Shown: positions 25,446-34,048 of the stretch, piece after piece
Layout of the letters: each line of letters opens with the position of its first letter
How positions within the stretch are numbered: the stretch's first letter is position 1
Assembly (NCBI RefSeq): GCF_035982055.1
Contig: NZ_CP108427.1
Location: 5,703,001-5,767,000 of the forward strand
DNA: 64,000 bases
Reading direction: 5' to 3'
Origin: Streptomyces sp. NBC_01288
GTDB taxonomy: Bacteria > Actinomycetota > Actinomycetes > Streptomycetales > Streptomycetaceae
The notes under the pieces: model-generated
What the model was told of the DNA's origin: nothing
The model's database searches: none
Seen by the model: the letters and a program-made list of their open reading frames with translations, nothing else
Translations under genes and position numbers: made by a program

Positions 25446-26351
25446 CTATCCGCCCACGAGCGCGGGTGCCAGCTCCCGCCACGGCTCCGTCGGTACCTCG
25501 AACGGCGACTCCATCAGGGCCTGTACGCAGACATGGTCGGCGCCCGCGGCGAGATGCTCGCGCACCCGGTCGAGGATCGCCGTCTCGTCACCCCACGCCA
25601 CGAGCGCCTCGGCCAGCCGGTCGGAGCCGCCGCGTACGAGGTCCGTCTCGTCGAAGCCGGCGCGCAGCCAGTTGTTGCGGTAGTTCGGCAGGCCGGTGTA
25701 GATGTCCAGGTGGGTATGGGCCCGGCGCAGTGCGGTCTCGCGGTCCTTGGTGAGTACGGCGCCCATCTCGACGGCCACGATCTTGTCCGGGCCGAGAGCC
25801 GCCCGTACCTCGGCGGTCTGGGCCGGTGTCACCAGGTACGGGTGGCTGCCGTCTGCGAGTTCGCGGGCCGTCTCCAGCATCCGGGGGCCGAGCGCGGCGA
25901 TCAGGACGGGCGGCCGGGGCGCGTCGGCCTCGGCGGCGTAGAAGGTCGCGCCCGCCATCGCCGTCAGGTACTCGCGCATCGCGGCGACCGGTTTGCCGTA
26001 ACTGCCGCCGCGCACCCGCTCGACCAACGGCCGGTGGCTGACCCCGAGTCCGAGCACGAAGCGGCCGCCGTACGATGCCGACAGCGTGCGGGACGCCGCG
26101 TTCGCCGCGACCGCGTCACGCGCCCAGATGTTCGCGATGCCGGTCGCCACGCGCATGCGTGAGGTGGCCGCGAGCAGCACCCCCGCCTGGCTGAACGCCT
26201 CCCGGCCGTACGCCTCGCCGAACCACAGGGTTCCCCAGCCCTGCTCCTCCAGCTCGGCCGCGATCTCCGCGCCCACCGCCGGGGCGACGGCATCCAGGCT
26301 CGCGGTCCAGATCCCTACGCGGCCGAGTCCCGCTTCTTCCACCACTGTCAT
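25446..26351 (-). CDS. LLM-class F420-dependent oxidoreductase
   Basis: A 301-residue luciferase-like TIM barrel. Features are GRVGIWTASLDAV at the N terminus, RMRVATGIANIWARD, GGRFVLGLGVSHRPLVE and RPPVLIAALGPRMLE, which place it in the F420-dependent probable oxidoreductase group (TIGR03620-like) common in actinobacteria. The hydride acceptor is unknown. It converges with the methyltransferase, with 84 bp between the stops. Confidence 0.82.
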   Translation of the reverse strand: MTVVEEAGLGRVGIWTASLDAVAPAVGAEIAAELEEQGWGTLWFGEAYGREAFSQAGVLLAATSRMRVATGIANIWARDAVAANAASRTLSASYGGRFVLGLGVSHRPLVERVRGGSYGKPVAAMREYLTAMAGATFYAAEADAPRPPVLIAALGPRMLETARELADGSHPYLVTPAQTAEVRAALGPDKIVAVEMGAVLTKDRETALRRAHTHLDIYTGLPNYRNNWLRAGFDETDLVRGGSDRLAEALVAWGDETAILDRVREHLAAGADHVCVQALMESPFEVPTEPWRELAPALVGG

Positions 26352-26440
26352 ACCGGGACGGTAGGGGGTGGGGTGGGGCGGTTGCCGTGACCGTGCCGCT
26401 CAAGGTCCTTGACCCGGGCGTTCGCAGCAGGGGAGGTGGC

Positions 26441-27478
26441 TCAGTCGCCGGGCTGGTAGGAGCGGGGCGCGGAACCCGTCCAGCGTTTGAACGCGCGGTG
26501 GAAGGCGCTCGGCTCCGAGAAGCCCAGCCGCCGCGAGATGTCCTCGATGGAGACCGTGCCCGTGGCCAGCGCAGCGATGGCCACATCGCGCCGCAGCTGA
26601 TCGCGGATCCGCTGGAACGAGGTGCCCTCCGCCGCCAGCCGCCGCCGCAGGGTCTGCGCGCTCACCGTGAGCCGGGCCGCGATGTCCTCGGGGTCCGGCA
26701 TCCGGTCCGGCAGCGACTGCCCGAGCAGTCGGCGGACCTGCGCGGCGGCGGTGCTGCCGTAGTCCAGGCGGGCGAGTACGTCGCCCGGGGCGCGGCGCAG
26801 GAAGGTGCGTAGCCCCAACTCATCCTGGAGTACGGGGAGTTCGAGCAGGGCGCGGTCGAAGACGAGGGCGGTGCGCGGGGCCCGGAAGGTGCACGGGGCG
26901 CCGTAGAGGAGGTCGTATTCGAGCGCGTGGGGTGGTGCCGGGTGGCTGAACTCGACCCGGGTGAGGTTGATCCGGCGGCGGATCAGCCAGCCGGCGAAGC
27001 GGTGGGCCACGACGGTGGCGGACTCGGCGAGGTAGTGGTCGGGGTCGTCGAAGGCGGTGAGGTCGAAGACGAGCGCCACCTGCTGTCCCAACTCGCTTGC
27101 CCCCTCCTCCAGTTGGAAGCGAGGGCCGCCGGGGAAGAGGCCGTAGAAGGTGCTGCTGCGGTTGATCGCGGTCCGTAGGTCGGGGCTGCAGTGCACCACC
27201 GCGTGGCACATCATCGCGAAGGTGCCCACCCTGAGGGGGTGTGGGCCGAGGCCCTGAAACTCGTCGTCGAGGGCCTGCCACACCGCCTTCGTGAGCCGGG
27301 CGAACTGCTGCGGCGACACCCGGGCGAGCGGTACCTCCAGCAACTCCGGTGGTAGGGTGGCCTGTTCGAGGAGCGGGGCGATGTCCACGCCGTGCCGCCG
27401 GGCTCCGCGCAGCGCGGCCCGTACGTGGTGGATGGCGACCGAGCGGGTCGGAGCGCTGTACGCGGGAGGCGTGGCCAT
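26441..27478 (-). CDS. AraC-family transcriptional regulator (arabinose-binding-like type)
   Basis: A 345-residue regulator with an N-terminal arabinose-binding-like sensor domain (about 20-200, with PLARVSPQQFARLTKAVWQ) and a C-terminal double HTH (about 240-340, with LRRRLAAEGTSFQRIRDQLR and DISRRLGFSEPSAFHRAFKR). This subclass (OruR/MmsR-like) often controls catabolism of amino acids or fatty-acid-like substrates. It is divergent from the acyl-CoA dehydrogenase with only 88 bp between starts, so it is the likely regulator. Confidence 0.85.
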   Translation of the reverse strand: MATPPAYSAPTRSVAIHHVRAALRGARRHGVDIAPLLEQATLPPELLEVPLARVSPQQFARLTKAVWQALDDEFQGLGPHPLRVGTFAMMCHAVVHCSPDLRTAINRSSTFYGLFPGGPRFQLEEGASELGQQVALVFDLTAFDDPDHYLAESATVVAHRFAGWLIRRRINLTRVEFSHPAPPHALEYDLLYGAPCTFRAPRTALVFDRALLELPVLQDELGLRTFLRRAPGDVLARLDYGSTAAAQVRRLLGQSLPDRMPDPEDIAARLTVSAQTLRRRLAAEGTSFQRIRDQLRRDVAIAALATGTVSIEDISRRLGFSEPSAFHRAFKRWTGSAPRSYQPGD

Positions 27479-27566
27479 GAGCGCCGATCGTACGGGACAC
27501 GCAGGTCAACGACCGTGAGCGCTGCGGTCATGACGGCCCGCCGTGCCGCCCGCCTACCGTCGGGGC

Positions 27567-28709
27567 GTGATCAGAAACGGATATTTCGACGAGGCTCACG
27601 AGGCGTACCGGACGGCCTGGCGCGGCTTCGTCGAGCACGAGGTCGTGCCGAGGCAGGACGGCTGGGCGCGCGAGGGGATCGTGGGCAAGGACGTCTGGCG
27701 GCTCGCGGGGGCACAGAACCTGCTCTGCCCGTGGGCCGATCCCGCCTACGGCGGTCTGGGCCTGGCCGATCTGCGGTACGAGCAGATCATGATCGAGCAG
27801 CTGGCGGACGCCGGCGAGTCCGGCTTCGCGGCCCCGCTGCACTCGTGCGTCGTCGCCCCGTATCTGGCCGAGTTCGGCACCGAGGACCAGAAGAGCCGGC
27901 ATCTCACCCGCGCGGTCTCGGGCGAGGCGCTGGTCGCCATCGCGATCACCGAACCCGGTACCGGCTCCGATGTGGCCGCCCTCCGTACGCACGCCGTGCG
28001 GGCCCCGGGCGGGGACGGCTGGCTGCTCAACGGGGCCAAGACGTTCATCTCCAGCGGCGTCAACGCCGACCTCGTCATCGTCGCCGCCCGCACCGGCGAG
28101 GGGCATGCGATCGGCCTGTTCCTGGTGGCCGACGGGACCCCCGGCTTCACCCGGGGCCGCAAGCTCGACAAGCTCGGGCTGCGGACCTGGGACACCGCCG
28201 AACTGTTCTTCGACGACGTGTACGTCCCGGACGCCGATGTGCTCGGCGGGCCGGATCAGGGATTCGCTCTGCTGATGCGGCAGTTCGCCCTGGAACGACT
28301 CGTCGTCGCGATGGGTGCGGTGGCCGACGCGGGCGCCGCGCTGCGCGAGACCATCGCCCACACCAAGCAACGCACCGCATTCGGGAGGCCGTTGGCGCGA
28401 TTCCAGGACACCCGCTTCCGGCTGGCCGCGATGCGGGCGCGGATCAGCTCCGCCCAGGCCTTCGTCGACACCTGCGTCCTTGCCCACAACCAGGGCACCC
28501 TCACCGCCGACCAGGCCGCCGAGGCGAAACTCGTCACCACCGAGCTGCAGGGCCAGGTCGTCGACGACTGCCTGCAGATGTTCGGCGGCTCCGGCTATCT
28601 GTGGGAGTCCCCGATCTGCCGCCGGTACGCCGACGCGCGCGTCCAGCGGATCTACGGCGGGACGTCCGAGATCATGAAGGAGATCATCAGCCGCGCGATG
28701 GATCTCTGA
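27567..28709 (+). CDS. Acyl-CoA dehydrogenase
   Basis: FAD-dependent acyl-CoA dehydrogenase of 380 residues. Motifs are AIAITEPGTGSDVAALRT, the FAD-binding KTFISSGVNADL and the C-terminal MFGGSGYLWESPICRRYADA and RIYGGTSEIMKEIISR. The catalytic carboxylate lies in the expected region of the last helices. The sequence resembles the medium/long-chain group but no thiolase or hydratase is nearby. The GTG at 27567 has no ribosome site and may be leaderless. Its 3' end overlaps the convergent PTS gene by 23 bp. Confidence 0.88.
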   Translation: MIRNGYFDEAHEAYRTAWRGFVEHEVVPRQDGWAREGIVGKDVWRLAGAQNLLCPWADPAYGGLGLADLRYEQIMIEQLADAGESGFAAPLHSCVVAPYLAEFGTEDQKSRHLTRAVSGEALVAIAITEPGTGSDVAALRTHAVRAPGGDGWLLNGAKTFISSGVNADLVIVAARTGEGHAIGLFLVADGTPGFTRGRKLDKLGLRTWDTAELFFDDVYVPDADVLGGPDQGFALLMRQFALERLVVAMGAVADAGAALRETIAHTKQRTAFGRPLARFQDTRFRLAAMRARISSAQAFVDTCVLAHNQGTLTADQAAEAKLVTTELQGQVVDDCLQMFGGSGYLWESPICRRYADARVQRIYGGTSEIMKEIISRAMDL

Positions 28710-30099
28710 CCAACCCCCCTCCGTTCCGGGCGACTTGGTCCCGTTGGGCGAAGCCGAAGGCGTACGTGGCGAGGAAGCCGATTCCGTACCCCGTCAGCAG
28801 CCCGCCCCCATAGATCGCCACCGTCATCCCGAGCCCCTTGTTCCCCGCCAGCAACGGGAACAGCGCCCACCCCGACGGTCCGATCGCCGTCGCCCCCACC
28901 CTGTCGCCCAGCATCGCGAAGAACCCGACGAACGCCCCGCCCGCCGCCCCGCCCGCGCAGGCCGTCAGGAACGGTCGGCCGAGGGGGAGCGAGACGCCGT
29001 AGATGAGCGGTTCGCCGACGCCCAACAGCCCTGCGGGGAGCGCCGACTTGATGGTCGTACGGAGTGAAGTGTCGTGGCGCATACGGAAGTAGACCGCCAC
29101 CGCCGCACCGACCTGGCCCGCGCCCGCCATGGCCAGGATGGGCAACAGGACGGTGTAGCCCTGCTGTTCGATGAGGGTGGTGTGGATGGGGATGAGGGCC
29201 TGGTGGAGGCCCAGCATCACCAGGGGGAGGAAGAGGCCGCCGAGGATCAGGCCGGCGAAGGGGCCGGTGGTGGACAGGAGCCAGTTCGCGGCCGTGCCGA
29301 TCGCGGTGGAGATCTCGCCGGCCGCGTACATGAGGCCGTAGAGCGTCGCGAGGCCCGCGGCCAGGACCGTCAGGGTGGGGGTGACGAGGACGTCGAGGGT
29401 CGCGGGGACCCAGGTGCGGCACCACTTCTCGACGTAGGTGCCGAGGAGTGCGGCGGCGAGTGCGCCGAGCACCCCGCCCTGGCCGGGGGAGAGGGCGACC
29501 CCGAAGGCTGTGACCTTCGCGACCCCGGGGTACACCACGACCGCGGCCACCGCCCCGCCCAGCACCGGTGTCCCACCGAACTCCTTCGCCGTGTTGTAAC
29601 CGACGAAGACGGCGATGAGGGTGAGGAACGCGGAGGGGATGACGGCGAGGGCGCCCGTCACTCCCGGGAGCCAACCCATGTTGATCAGCAGGCCGTTGAG
29701 GCCGGCGAGGACTCCGCAGCCGATGAGGGCGGGGATGAGCGGGACGAAGATGTTGGCGATCCGGCGGAGGAGGAGTTTGCCGGGGGTGGCGTTGCGCGCC
29801 CGTTGTGCTTCCTTCAACTCGGCGCCGCGCGCGGCCAGTTCACCGGCGGCGCCACTCACCAGCTTCTCGAACTCCGGGGTCACCCGTGCCACCACCCCCG
29901 GCCCCAGCACGATCTGGTATGTGTCGTCGTCCACGACCCCGAGCACGCCGGGCAGCGCCCGCAGGGCCTCCTCGTCCACCAGCGACCGGTCGACGAGGCC
30001 GAGTCGGAGGCGGGTCATGCAGTGGGCGACGGAGGTGACGTTCGCGGGGCCGCCGACGAGGGGGAGGAGGGCGGCGGCGGTGTCGTACGGAGTGTCCAC
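28687..30099 (-). CDS. PTS transporter subunit EIIBC, probable MurNAc uptake (MurP-like)
   Basis: Phosphotransferase-system permease of 470 residues that imports and phosphorylates a sugar. The EIIB domain (about 1-80) has the phosphorylated Cys in VTSVAHCMTRLRL; the EIIC domain (about 110-455) has some ten hydrophobic segments with the sugar-site loop LLGVGEPLIYGVSLPLGRPF. An EIIA domain is absent and must act in trans. It lies 16 bp behind murQ in one operon, which indicates N-acetylmuramic acid (or its glycoside) as substrate; the family also includes GlcNAc- and sucrose-type permeases. Confidence 0.85.
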   Translation of the reverse strand: MDTPYDTAAALLPLVGGPANVTSVAHCMTRLRLGLVDRSLVDEEALRALPGVLGVVDDDTYQIVLGPGVVARVTPEFEKLVSGAAGELAARGAELKEAQRARNATPGKLLLRRIANIFVPLIPALIGCGVLAGLNGLLINMGWLPGVTGALAVIPSAFLTLIAVFVGYNTAKEFGGTPVLGGAVAAVVVYPGVAKVTAFGVALSPGQGGVLGALAAALLGTYVEKWCRTWVPATLDVLVTPTLTVLAAGLATLYGLMYAAGEISTAIGTAANWLLSTTGPFAGLILGGLFLPLVMLGLHQALIPIHTTLIEQQGYTVLLPILAMAGAGQVGAAVAVYFRMRHDTSLRTTIKSALPAGLLGVGEPLIYGVSLPLGRPFLTACAGGAAGGAFVGFFAMLGDRVGATAIGPSGWALFPLLAGNKGLGMTVAIYGGGLLTGYGIGFLATYAFGFAQRDQVARNGGGLVRDPSRG

Positions 30100-30115
30100 C
30101 CCCTGAGCGTGCCGG

Positions 30116-31051
30116 TCAGTCGGCCGCCGCGGTCAGCGCCGCGCGCAGTCGGCCGCCGGACTCCTCCAGAAGGCGGGCGGCCGTCGGGCCGTCGACCCCC
30201 GCGAGAACGACCAGGATCGCGTTCTTCACCTCGCCGTCGGTGGCCGCGAGGGCGCGCTCGATCTCCGCGTCGTCCGCGCCGGTCGCGAGCGCGACGATAC
30301 GGCGGGAGCGGGCGCGCAGCTTCTCGTTCGACGCGCGTACGTCGACCATGAGGTTCCCGTAGGTCTTGCCCAGCCGGATCATCGTGATCGTCGACAGCAT
30401 GTTGAGCACGAGCTTCTGGGCCGTGCCCGCCTTCAACCTCGTTGATCCGGTGAGGAGTTCGGGGCCCACGACGACCTCGATGCCGTGTTCGGCGGCTGCG
30501 GCGAGGGCGCTGTGCGCGTTGCAGGACAGGCCGATGGTCAACGCCCCGAGTTTGCGCGCGTGCGCTACGGCTGCGATCGCGTACGGGGTGCGTCCCGAGG
30601 CGGAGATGCCGACCACCGTGTCGTCGGGGGTGAGCGTGAGTGCGTCGAGGTCGGCCTCGGCCAACTCCCGTGAATCCTCGGCGCCTTCGATCGACGTGAC
30701 CAGGGCGTCCGGGCCACCGGCGATCAGTCCGACGACCTGGGAGGGGTCGGTGTTGAAGGTCGGCGGACACTCGGACGCGTCGAGTACGCCCAGCCGTCCT
30801 GCGGTACCTGCGCCCATGTAGATCAGCCGGCCGCCTCGTCCCATCCGGTCGGCCACGGCGTCGATCGCGGCGGAGATCTCAGGGAGGCGTTGCGCGACCG
30901 CGGCGGCGACCGTGGCGTCCTCGGTGTTCATGAGGCGGGCGATCTCGGGGGTGGGGAGTTGGTCGATCCCGGCGAGTTCCGGGCGGAAGGCTTCGGTGGT
31001 GAGTGACTCCAACTCGGCGCGGAGGTCACGGGGGTTGGACGTTGAGGTCAT
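30116..31051 (-). CDS. murQ: N-acetylmuramic acid 6-phosphate etherase
   Basis: Cleaves the lactyl ether of MurNAc-6-phosphate to GlcNAc-6-phosphate and D-lactate, feeding NagA. The 311-residue SIS-fold enzyme shows RLIYMGAGTAGRLGVLDASE, CPPTF, GISASGRTPYAIAAV and GTAQKLVLNMLSTITMIRLG, all canonical. The start is MTSTSNPRD at 31051 with AAAGAG upstream; a longer frame runs back through a dispersed repeat and is not believed. Cotranscribed with the EIIBC gene, and close to an RpiR regulator. Confidence 0.93.
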   Translation of the reverse strand: MTSTSNPRDLRAELESLTTEAFRPELAGIDQLPTPEIARLMNTEDATVAAAVAQRLPEISAAIDAVADRMGRGGRLIYMGAGTAGRLGVLDASECPPTFNTDPSQVVGLIAGGPDALVTSIEGAEDSRELAEADLDALTLTPDDTVVGISASGRTPYAIAAVAHARKLGALTIGLSCNAHSALAAAAEHGIEVVVGPELLTGSTRLKAGTAQKLVLNMLSTITMIRLGKTYGNLMVDVRASNEKLRARSRRIVALATGADDAEIERALAATDGEVKNAILVVLAGVDGPTAARLLEESGGRLRAALTAAAD

Positions 31052-31096
31052 TGAGAAGCGGCTCTTTCCGTTCGTTCTTGTCTGCCGGCCGGTGGG

Positions 31097-31125
31097 GGCT
31101 GGTCGCGCAGTTCCCCGCGCCCCTA
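31097..31125 (+). repeat. Dispersed repeat family A, copy 3 (left arm of a 29-bp inverted pair)
   Basis: Begins GGCTGGTCGCGCAGTTCCCC. It is an exact reverse complement of 31180-31208 over 29 bases. The arms flank 54 bp in the gap between RpiR and murQ, which are transcribed in the same direction. Confidence 0.85.
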
Positions 31126-31179
31126 AAAACGGTCGGTGTTCTCGTCGCGCACTTGAAAGTGCCGCTGGTGTCAACCCCC

Positions 31180-31208
31180 TAGGGGCGCGGGGAACTGCGC
31201 GACCAGCC
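31180..31208 (-). repeat. Dispersed repeat family A, copy 4 (right arm)
   Basis: Reverse-orientation copy, TAGGGGCGCGGGGAACTGCG continuing CGACCAGCC. Together with copy 3 it can fold a large hairpin in the RpiR-murQ transcript. Confidence 0.85.
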
Positions 31209-31237
31209 ACAACGCACCCGCAGCGAACAATGCACCT

Positions 31238-32149
31238 CTATCGCCTATGCCGATGCGCCAGTGCCTCATAAGACGCCGACAACGCGGGCGCAGCCTGTTC
31301 ATACGTCCGTTGCGCCACCCCGATGAACAAACAGTCCACCACCAGCAACTGACTCGTCCGGGAGGACATAGCGGCCGGTCGCAGCTCGCTCTCCCGAGCT
31401 GTGGACGTCGTGAGTATGTGATCGGCGTACTGCGTCACCGGCCCGTCCGGCCGCCCGGTGATCGCAACGGTCGTAGCCCCGTGCTCGAAGGCGACGCGCA
31501 ACGGTTCGATGACGTCACCGGTGGACCCGGAGTGGGTGATCGCGATGGCCACATCGCCCGCCTTCAGCTGCACCGCGTTGGTCACGGCGAGGTGCGGATC
31601 GCTGTGGGCGTGGGCTATGAGGCCTATGCGCAGGAGCTTCTGGGTGAGGTCCTGCGCTACGAGCCCGGACGCCCCGACGCCGTAGATGTCGGTACGGCGG
31701 GCCGCGGCGAGCGCGGTGACGGCCGCGCCGAGCTGGACGGTGTCGAGTGCGGCGGCCGTGTCGGCGAGGGTCTGCTGCTCGTCGTAGGCGAGTTTCGCGA
31801 CGACGTCGGCGATCGGGTCGTCGACGGCTATGTCGGTGGTGAGGGCGGGCGCCCGCCCGGACTGCTGCTGCGCGGCGAGCCCGGCGAGGGCGAGGCGCAG
31901 GTCGCGGTAGCCGGGGTAGCCGAGGACGCGGGCGGTGCGGACGACCGTGGCCTCGCTGGTGCCGGTGCGTTCGGCGAGGCCGGTGACCGTGAGGGCCGCG
32001 CAGCCGGCCGGGTCGGCGGCGACGGTCTCGGCGACGCGCTGCATGGAGCGGGTCATGGAGGGGGCGAGGGTGCGCACCTTGGCGGCCAGTGCGGCGGGTG
32101 GCGTACTCCCGGAGGCGCTTCCGAAAATTTCCTTCACTTCCTGAGTCAC
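31238..32149 (-). CDS. RpiR-family regulator of the MurNAc genes (MurR-like)
   Basis: A 303-residue repressor-type protein: N-terminal HTH (LTVTGLAERTGTSEATVVRT) and C-terminal SIS sugar-phosphate-binding domain (IYGVGASGLVAQDLTQKL, AITHSGSTGDVIEPL). Position directly upstream of murQ-EIIBC suggests it senses MurNAc-6-phosphate like E. coli MurR. The start is either the GTG at 32149 or the GTG at 32137; GAGG lies at good distance for the second. Two GAAA/TTTC palindromes lie at its own promoter. Confidence 0.88.
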   Translation of the reverse strand: MTQEVKEIFGSASGSTPPAALAAKVRTLAPSMTRSMQRVAETVAADPAGCAALTVTGLAERTGTSEATVVRTARVLGYPGYRDLRLALAGLAAQQQSGRAPALTTDIAVDDPIADVVAKLAYDEQQTLADTAAALDTVQLGAAVTALAAARRTDIYGVGASGLVAQDLTQKLLRIGLIAHAHSDPHLAVTNAVQLKAGDVAIAITHSGSTGDVIEPLRVAFEHGATTVAITGRPDGPVTQYADHILTTSTARESELRPAAMSSRTSQLLVVDCLFIGVAQRTYEQAAPALSASYEALAHRHRR

Positions 32150-32166
32150 CTCTGAAAGATATTTTC
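32123..32166. promoter_or_regulatory. Two AT-rich palindromes at the RpiR promoter, candidate operators
   Basis: GAAAATTTC (32123-32131) and GAAAGATATTTTC (32154-32166) are the only AT-rich palindromes nearby. RpiR-family repressors typically bind AT-rich inverted repeats of this shape. The second lies just upstream of the start codon and could control both RpiR and the divergent gene at 32205. Confidence 0.45.
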
Positions 32167-32204
32167 GCGACGGTGGTCCGGTCAAGAGTGCGCACAATGG
32201 GTGC

Positions 32205-32591
32205 ATGGACCCCAGTAGTGACCCCAGCAGCGATCCCATAAGCCCCCTGGAGCAGGCGCTGCACGCCGCCCGTGCCCTCGTGCTCGCCGATCTGGCCGCG
32301 CGCGAGGTGGTCGCGGCGGACGTGGTGTCCATGGTGGAGGAGTCCATCGTGGAGCGGCGATGGTGGGTGGAGCAGTGGCCGGAGGGTGTCGAGTACGTCG
32401 CCGGCCTTGTCGCTCAGGACGTGCAGGACGCGCTGCTGGAGGCGTACGGACGCTGGCCGCTCTGCCCGGTCTGCGCGGCCGGCGACCCGCACGCCCTGGA
32501 GGTCGAGCCGGAACTGGGACCCGACCCGCACTGGGTCTGCCACCAGGCGGGCGTGAAGGTCGCCGCCGTGGGAACCCTGGGCTCCCTGTGA
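32205..32591 (+). CDS. Conserved hypothetical protein with a CxxC/C/H pattern
   Basis: A 128-residue protein. The N-terminal two thirds is helical (LEQALHAARALVLADLAARE, WWVEQWPEGVEYVAGLVAQD); the C-terminal third carries CPVC and later HWVCHQ, a likely small metal site. Function unknown. It is translationally coupled to the DUF4031 gene (GTGA overlap) and divergent from the RpiR gene. Confidence 0.65.
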   Translation: MDPSSDPSSDPISPLEQALHAARALVLADLAAREVVAADVVSMVEESIVERRWWVEQWPEGVEYVAGLVAQDVQDALLEAYGRWPLCPVCAAGDPHALEVEPELGPDPHWVCHQAGVKVAAVGTLGSL

Positions 32592-32854
32592 CCGTGTACA
32601 TCGACCCACCGACCTGGCCGGGGCACGGACGCCTCTGGTCCCACCTCGTCAGTGACGTCTCGTACGACGAACTCCACCTGTTCGCCGAGGAGTTGGGCGT
32701 CCCGCGCCGGGCCTTCGAGCGCGATCACTACGACCTTCCCTCGCATCGTTACGCGGACGCGGTGGCCGCCGGGGCGGTGGAGGTCCGGAGCCGGGAGGTG
32801 GTGCGGCTGCTGACGGCGGCCGGGCTGCGGAGGCCCAAGGGGCGGGCGCAGTAG
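32588..32854 (+). CDS. DUF4031 protein
   Basis: An 88-residue DUF4031 protein: VYIDPPTWPGHGRLWSHLVS, then DELHLFAEELGVPRRAFERD and HYDLP. These conserved acidic and His residues suggest a metal site but the function is unknown. The GTG start overlaps the upstream stop by four bases (GTGA). Confidence 0.78.
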   Translation: MTVYIDPPTWPGHGRLWSHLVSDVSYDELHLFAEELGVPRRAFERDHYDLPSHRYADAVAAGAVEVRSREVVRLLTAAGLRRPKGRAQ

Positions 32855-32911
32855 GCGAGTTGCTCGGCGCCGGAGTTCGCAGGGCACCGGCCGTCGGCCG
32901 AACGGGCCTGC

Positions 32912-34009
32912 TCAGCGCCCGAGTTCGTAGGCGAACTCGCCCTCCACCTCGTCCTCGCTGACCTTCTTGAACCCCGCCCGGGTGACGACGGCCTGTGACG
33001 CGAGGTTGTCGCGTTCGATGGTCGCGAAGACGGTGCGTACGTCGTCTCGGGCCAGTGCCCACTCCGAGAGCGCGCGGAGTGCCTCCGTCGCGTAGCCCTG
33101 GCCGCGGGCGCCCTCCGCGAGGTCGTAGCCGATCTCCGTGCGGCCCTCCTCGTCGGGGGCGCCGTGGAAGCCCAGGCCGCCGACCGCGCGGCCGTCCTCG
33201 TGGCGGACGAGGGCGAACACGCCGAACTCCGGGCGGTGGACGCCCGATGCGTAGGCCTTCAGCAGGAAGGTCGCGGCCTCGCGGGTGCCCTCGTAGGGGC
33301 CGCCCTCGATCCACTCGAAACCGCCGTCGCCGCCCGCGACCAGGTCACCGGCGGCCGCGGGGGTGATGCCCTGGAGGGTGAGGCGGTCGGTGGTGTGGAC
33401 GAGGTTGTTGTTCCACTTCCAGCCGGTGACGGGGGCGCGGCCGGGGAGTTCGCCGCGGCCGGTCGCCCACAGCAGGGTGCGCCAGTGGTCGGCGCCGGGG
33501 CGGATGTGCGGGAAGATCCGGCCGAGGACGAACTCGCTGAGTTCCGGGGCGGGTTGGTAGGTCAGGCCCAGGCCCTCGGCGATGTCGTGCGTGTGCAGCA
33601 GCACCTCGGCGATGCCCATCGCGGCGAAGCCCTCGCGGTTCGCGCTGCGGAACGGGTACGGGTGGAAGGCGCGCACCTCACGGGGTGTGGTGCGGATCGC
33701 GGCGGCGAGCAGGACGCCGGTCGTCCGGATCACGTCCAGGACACCGGAGTTGTCGGTGCCGTCGTCGAAGGTGATGTCGAAGGGGACGTACGCGTGCTGC
33801 GCGCGACCGGCCAACTGCCCCGCGTACGAGATGAGATCACCGGCGATGTGCTCGGCGGTGTCCCGGCAACTCCACTCCAGCCGGCCCGCCTTCGCCCCGT
33901 CCCAGTCCCGGTCCGTCGCCGTCCCCAGCAGTGCGAGGCAGCTCGCGACGGCCTCTTCCACCTGGTGTGCGGCTGAATGCCCGGCCATGTCTCCGCCCGT
34001 GTTCCCCAT
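32912..34009 (-). CDS. Fusion of a DinB/mycothiol-type domain and a GNAT acetyltransferase
   Basis: A 365-residue two-domain protein. Residues about 10-200 have the DinB-like maleylpyruvate-isomerase N-terminal fold of mycothiol-dependent enzymes (LEWSCRDTAEHIAGDLISYA and MGIAEVLLHTHDIAEGLGL, with metal-ligand His residues). Residues about 215-360 are a GNAT domain with the acetyl-CoA motif EGARGQGYATEAL. Fusion suggests acetylation linked to a thiol or small-molecule modification, but no substrate is known. The start may be MGNTGGD (34009) or the internal MAGHS. Confidence 0.75.
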   Translation of the reverse strand: MGNTGGDMAGHSAAHQVEEAVASCLALLGTATDRDWDGAKAGRLEWSCRDTAEHIAGDLISYAGQLAGRAQHAYVPFDITFDDGTDNSGVLDVIRTTGVLLAAAIRTTPREVRAFHPYPFRSANREGFAAMGIAEVLLHTHDIAEGLGLTYQPAPELSEFVLGRIFPHIRPGADHWRTLLWATGRGELPGRAPVTGWKWNNNLVHTTDRLTLQGITPAAAGDLVAGGDGGFEWIEGGPYEGTREAATFLLKAYASGVHRPEFGVFALVRHEDGRAVGGLGFHGAPDEEGRTEIGYDLAEGARGQGYATEALRALSEWALARDDVRTVFATIERDNLASQAVVTRAGFKKVSEDEVEGEFAYELGR

Positions 34010-34048
34010 GCGGGGGAGCATACGGGCGGCGACCGGCGCCCGCCGTGA

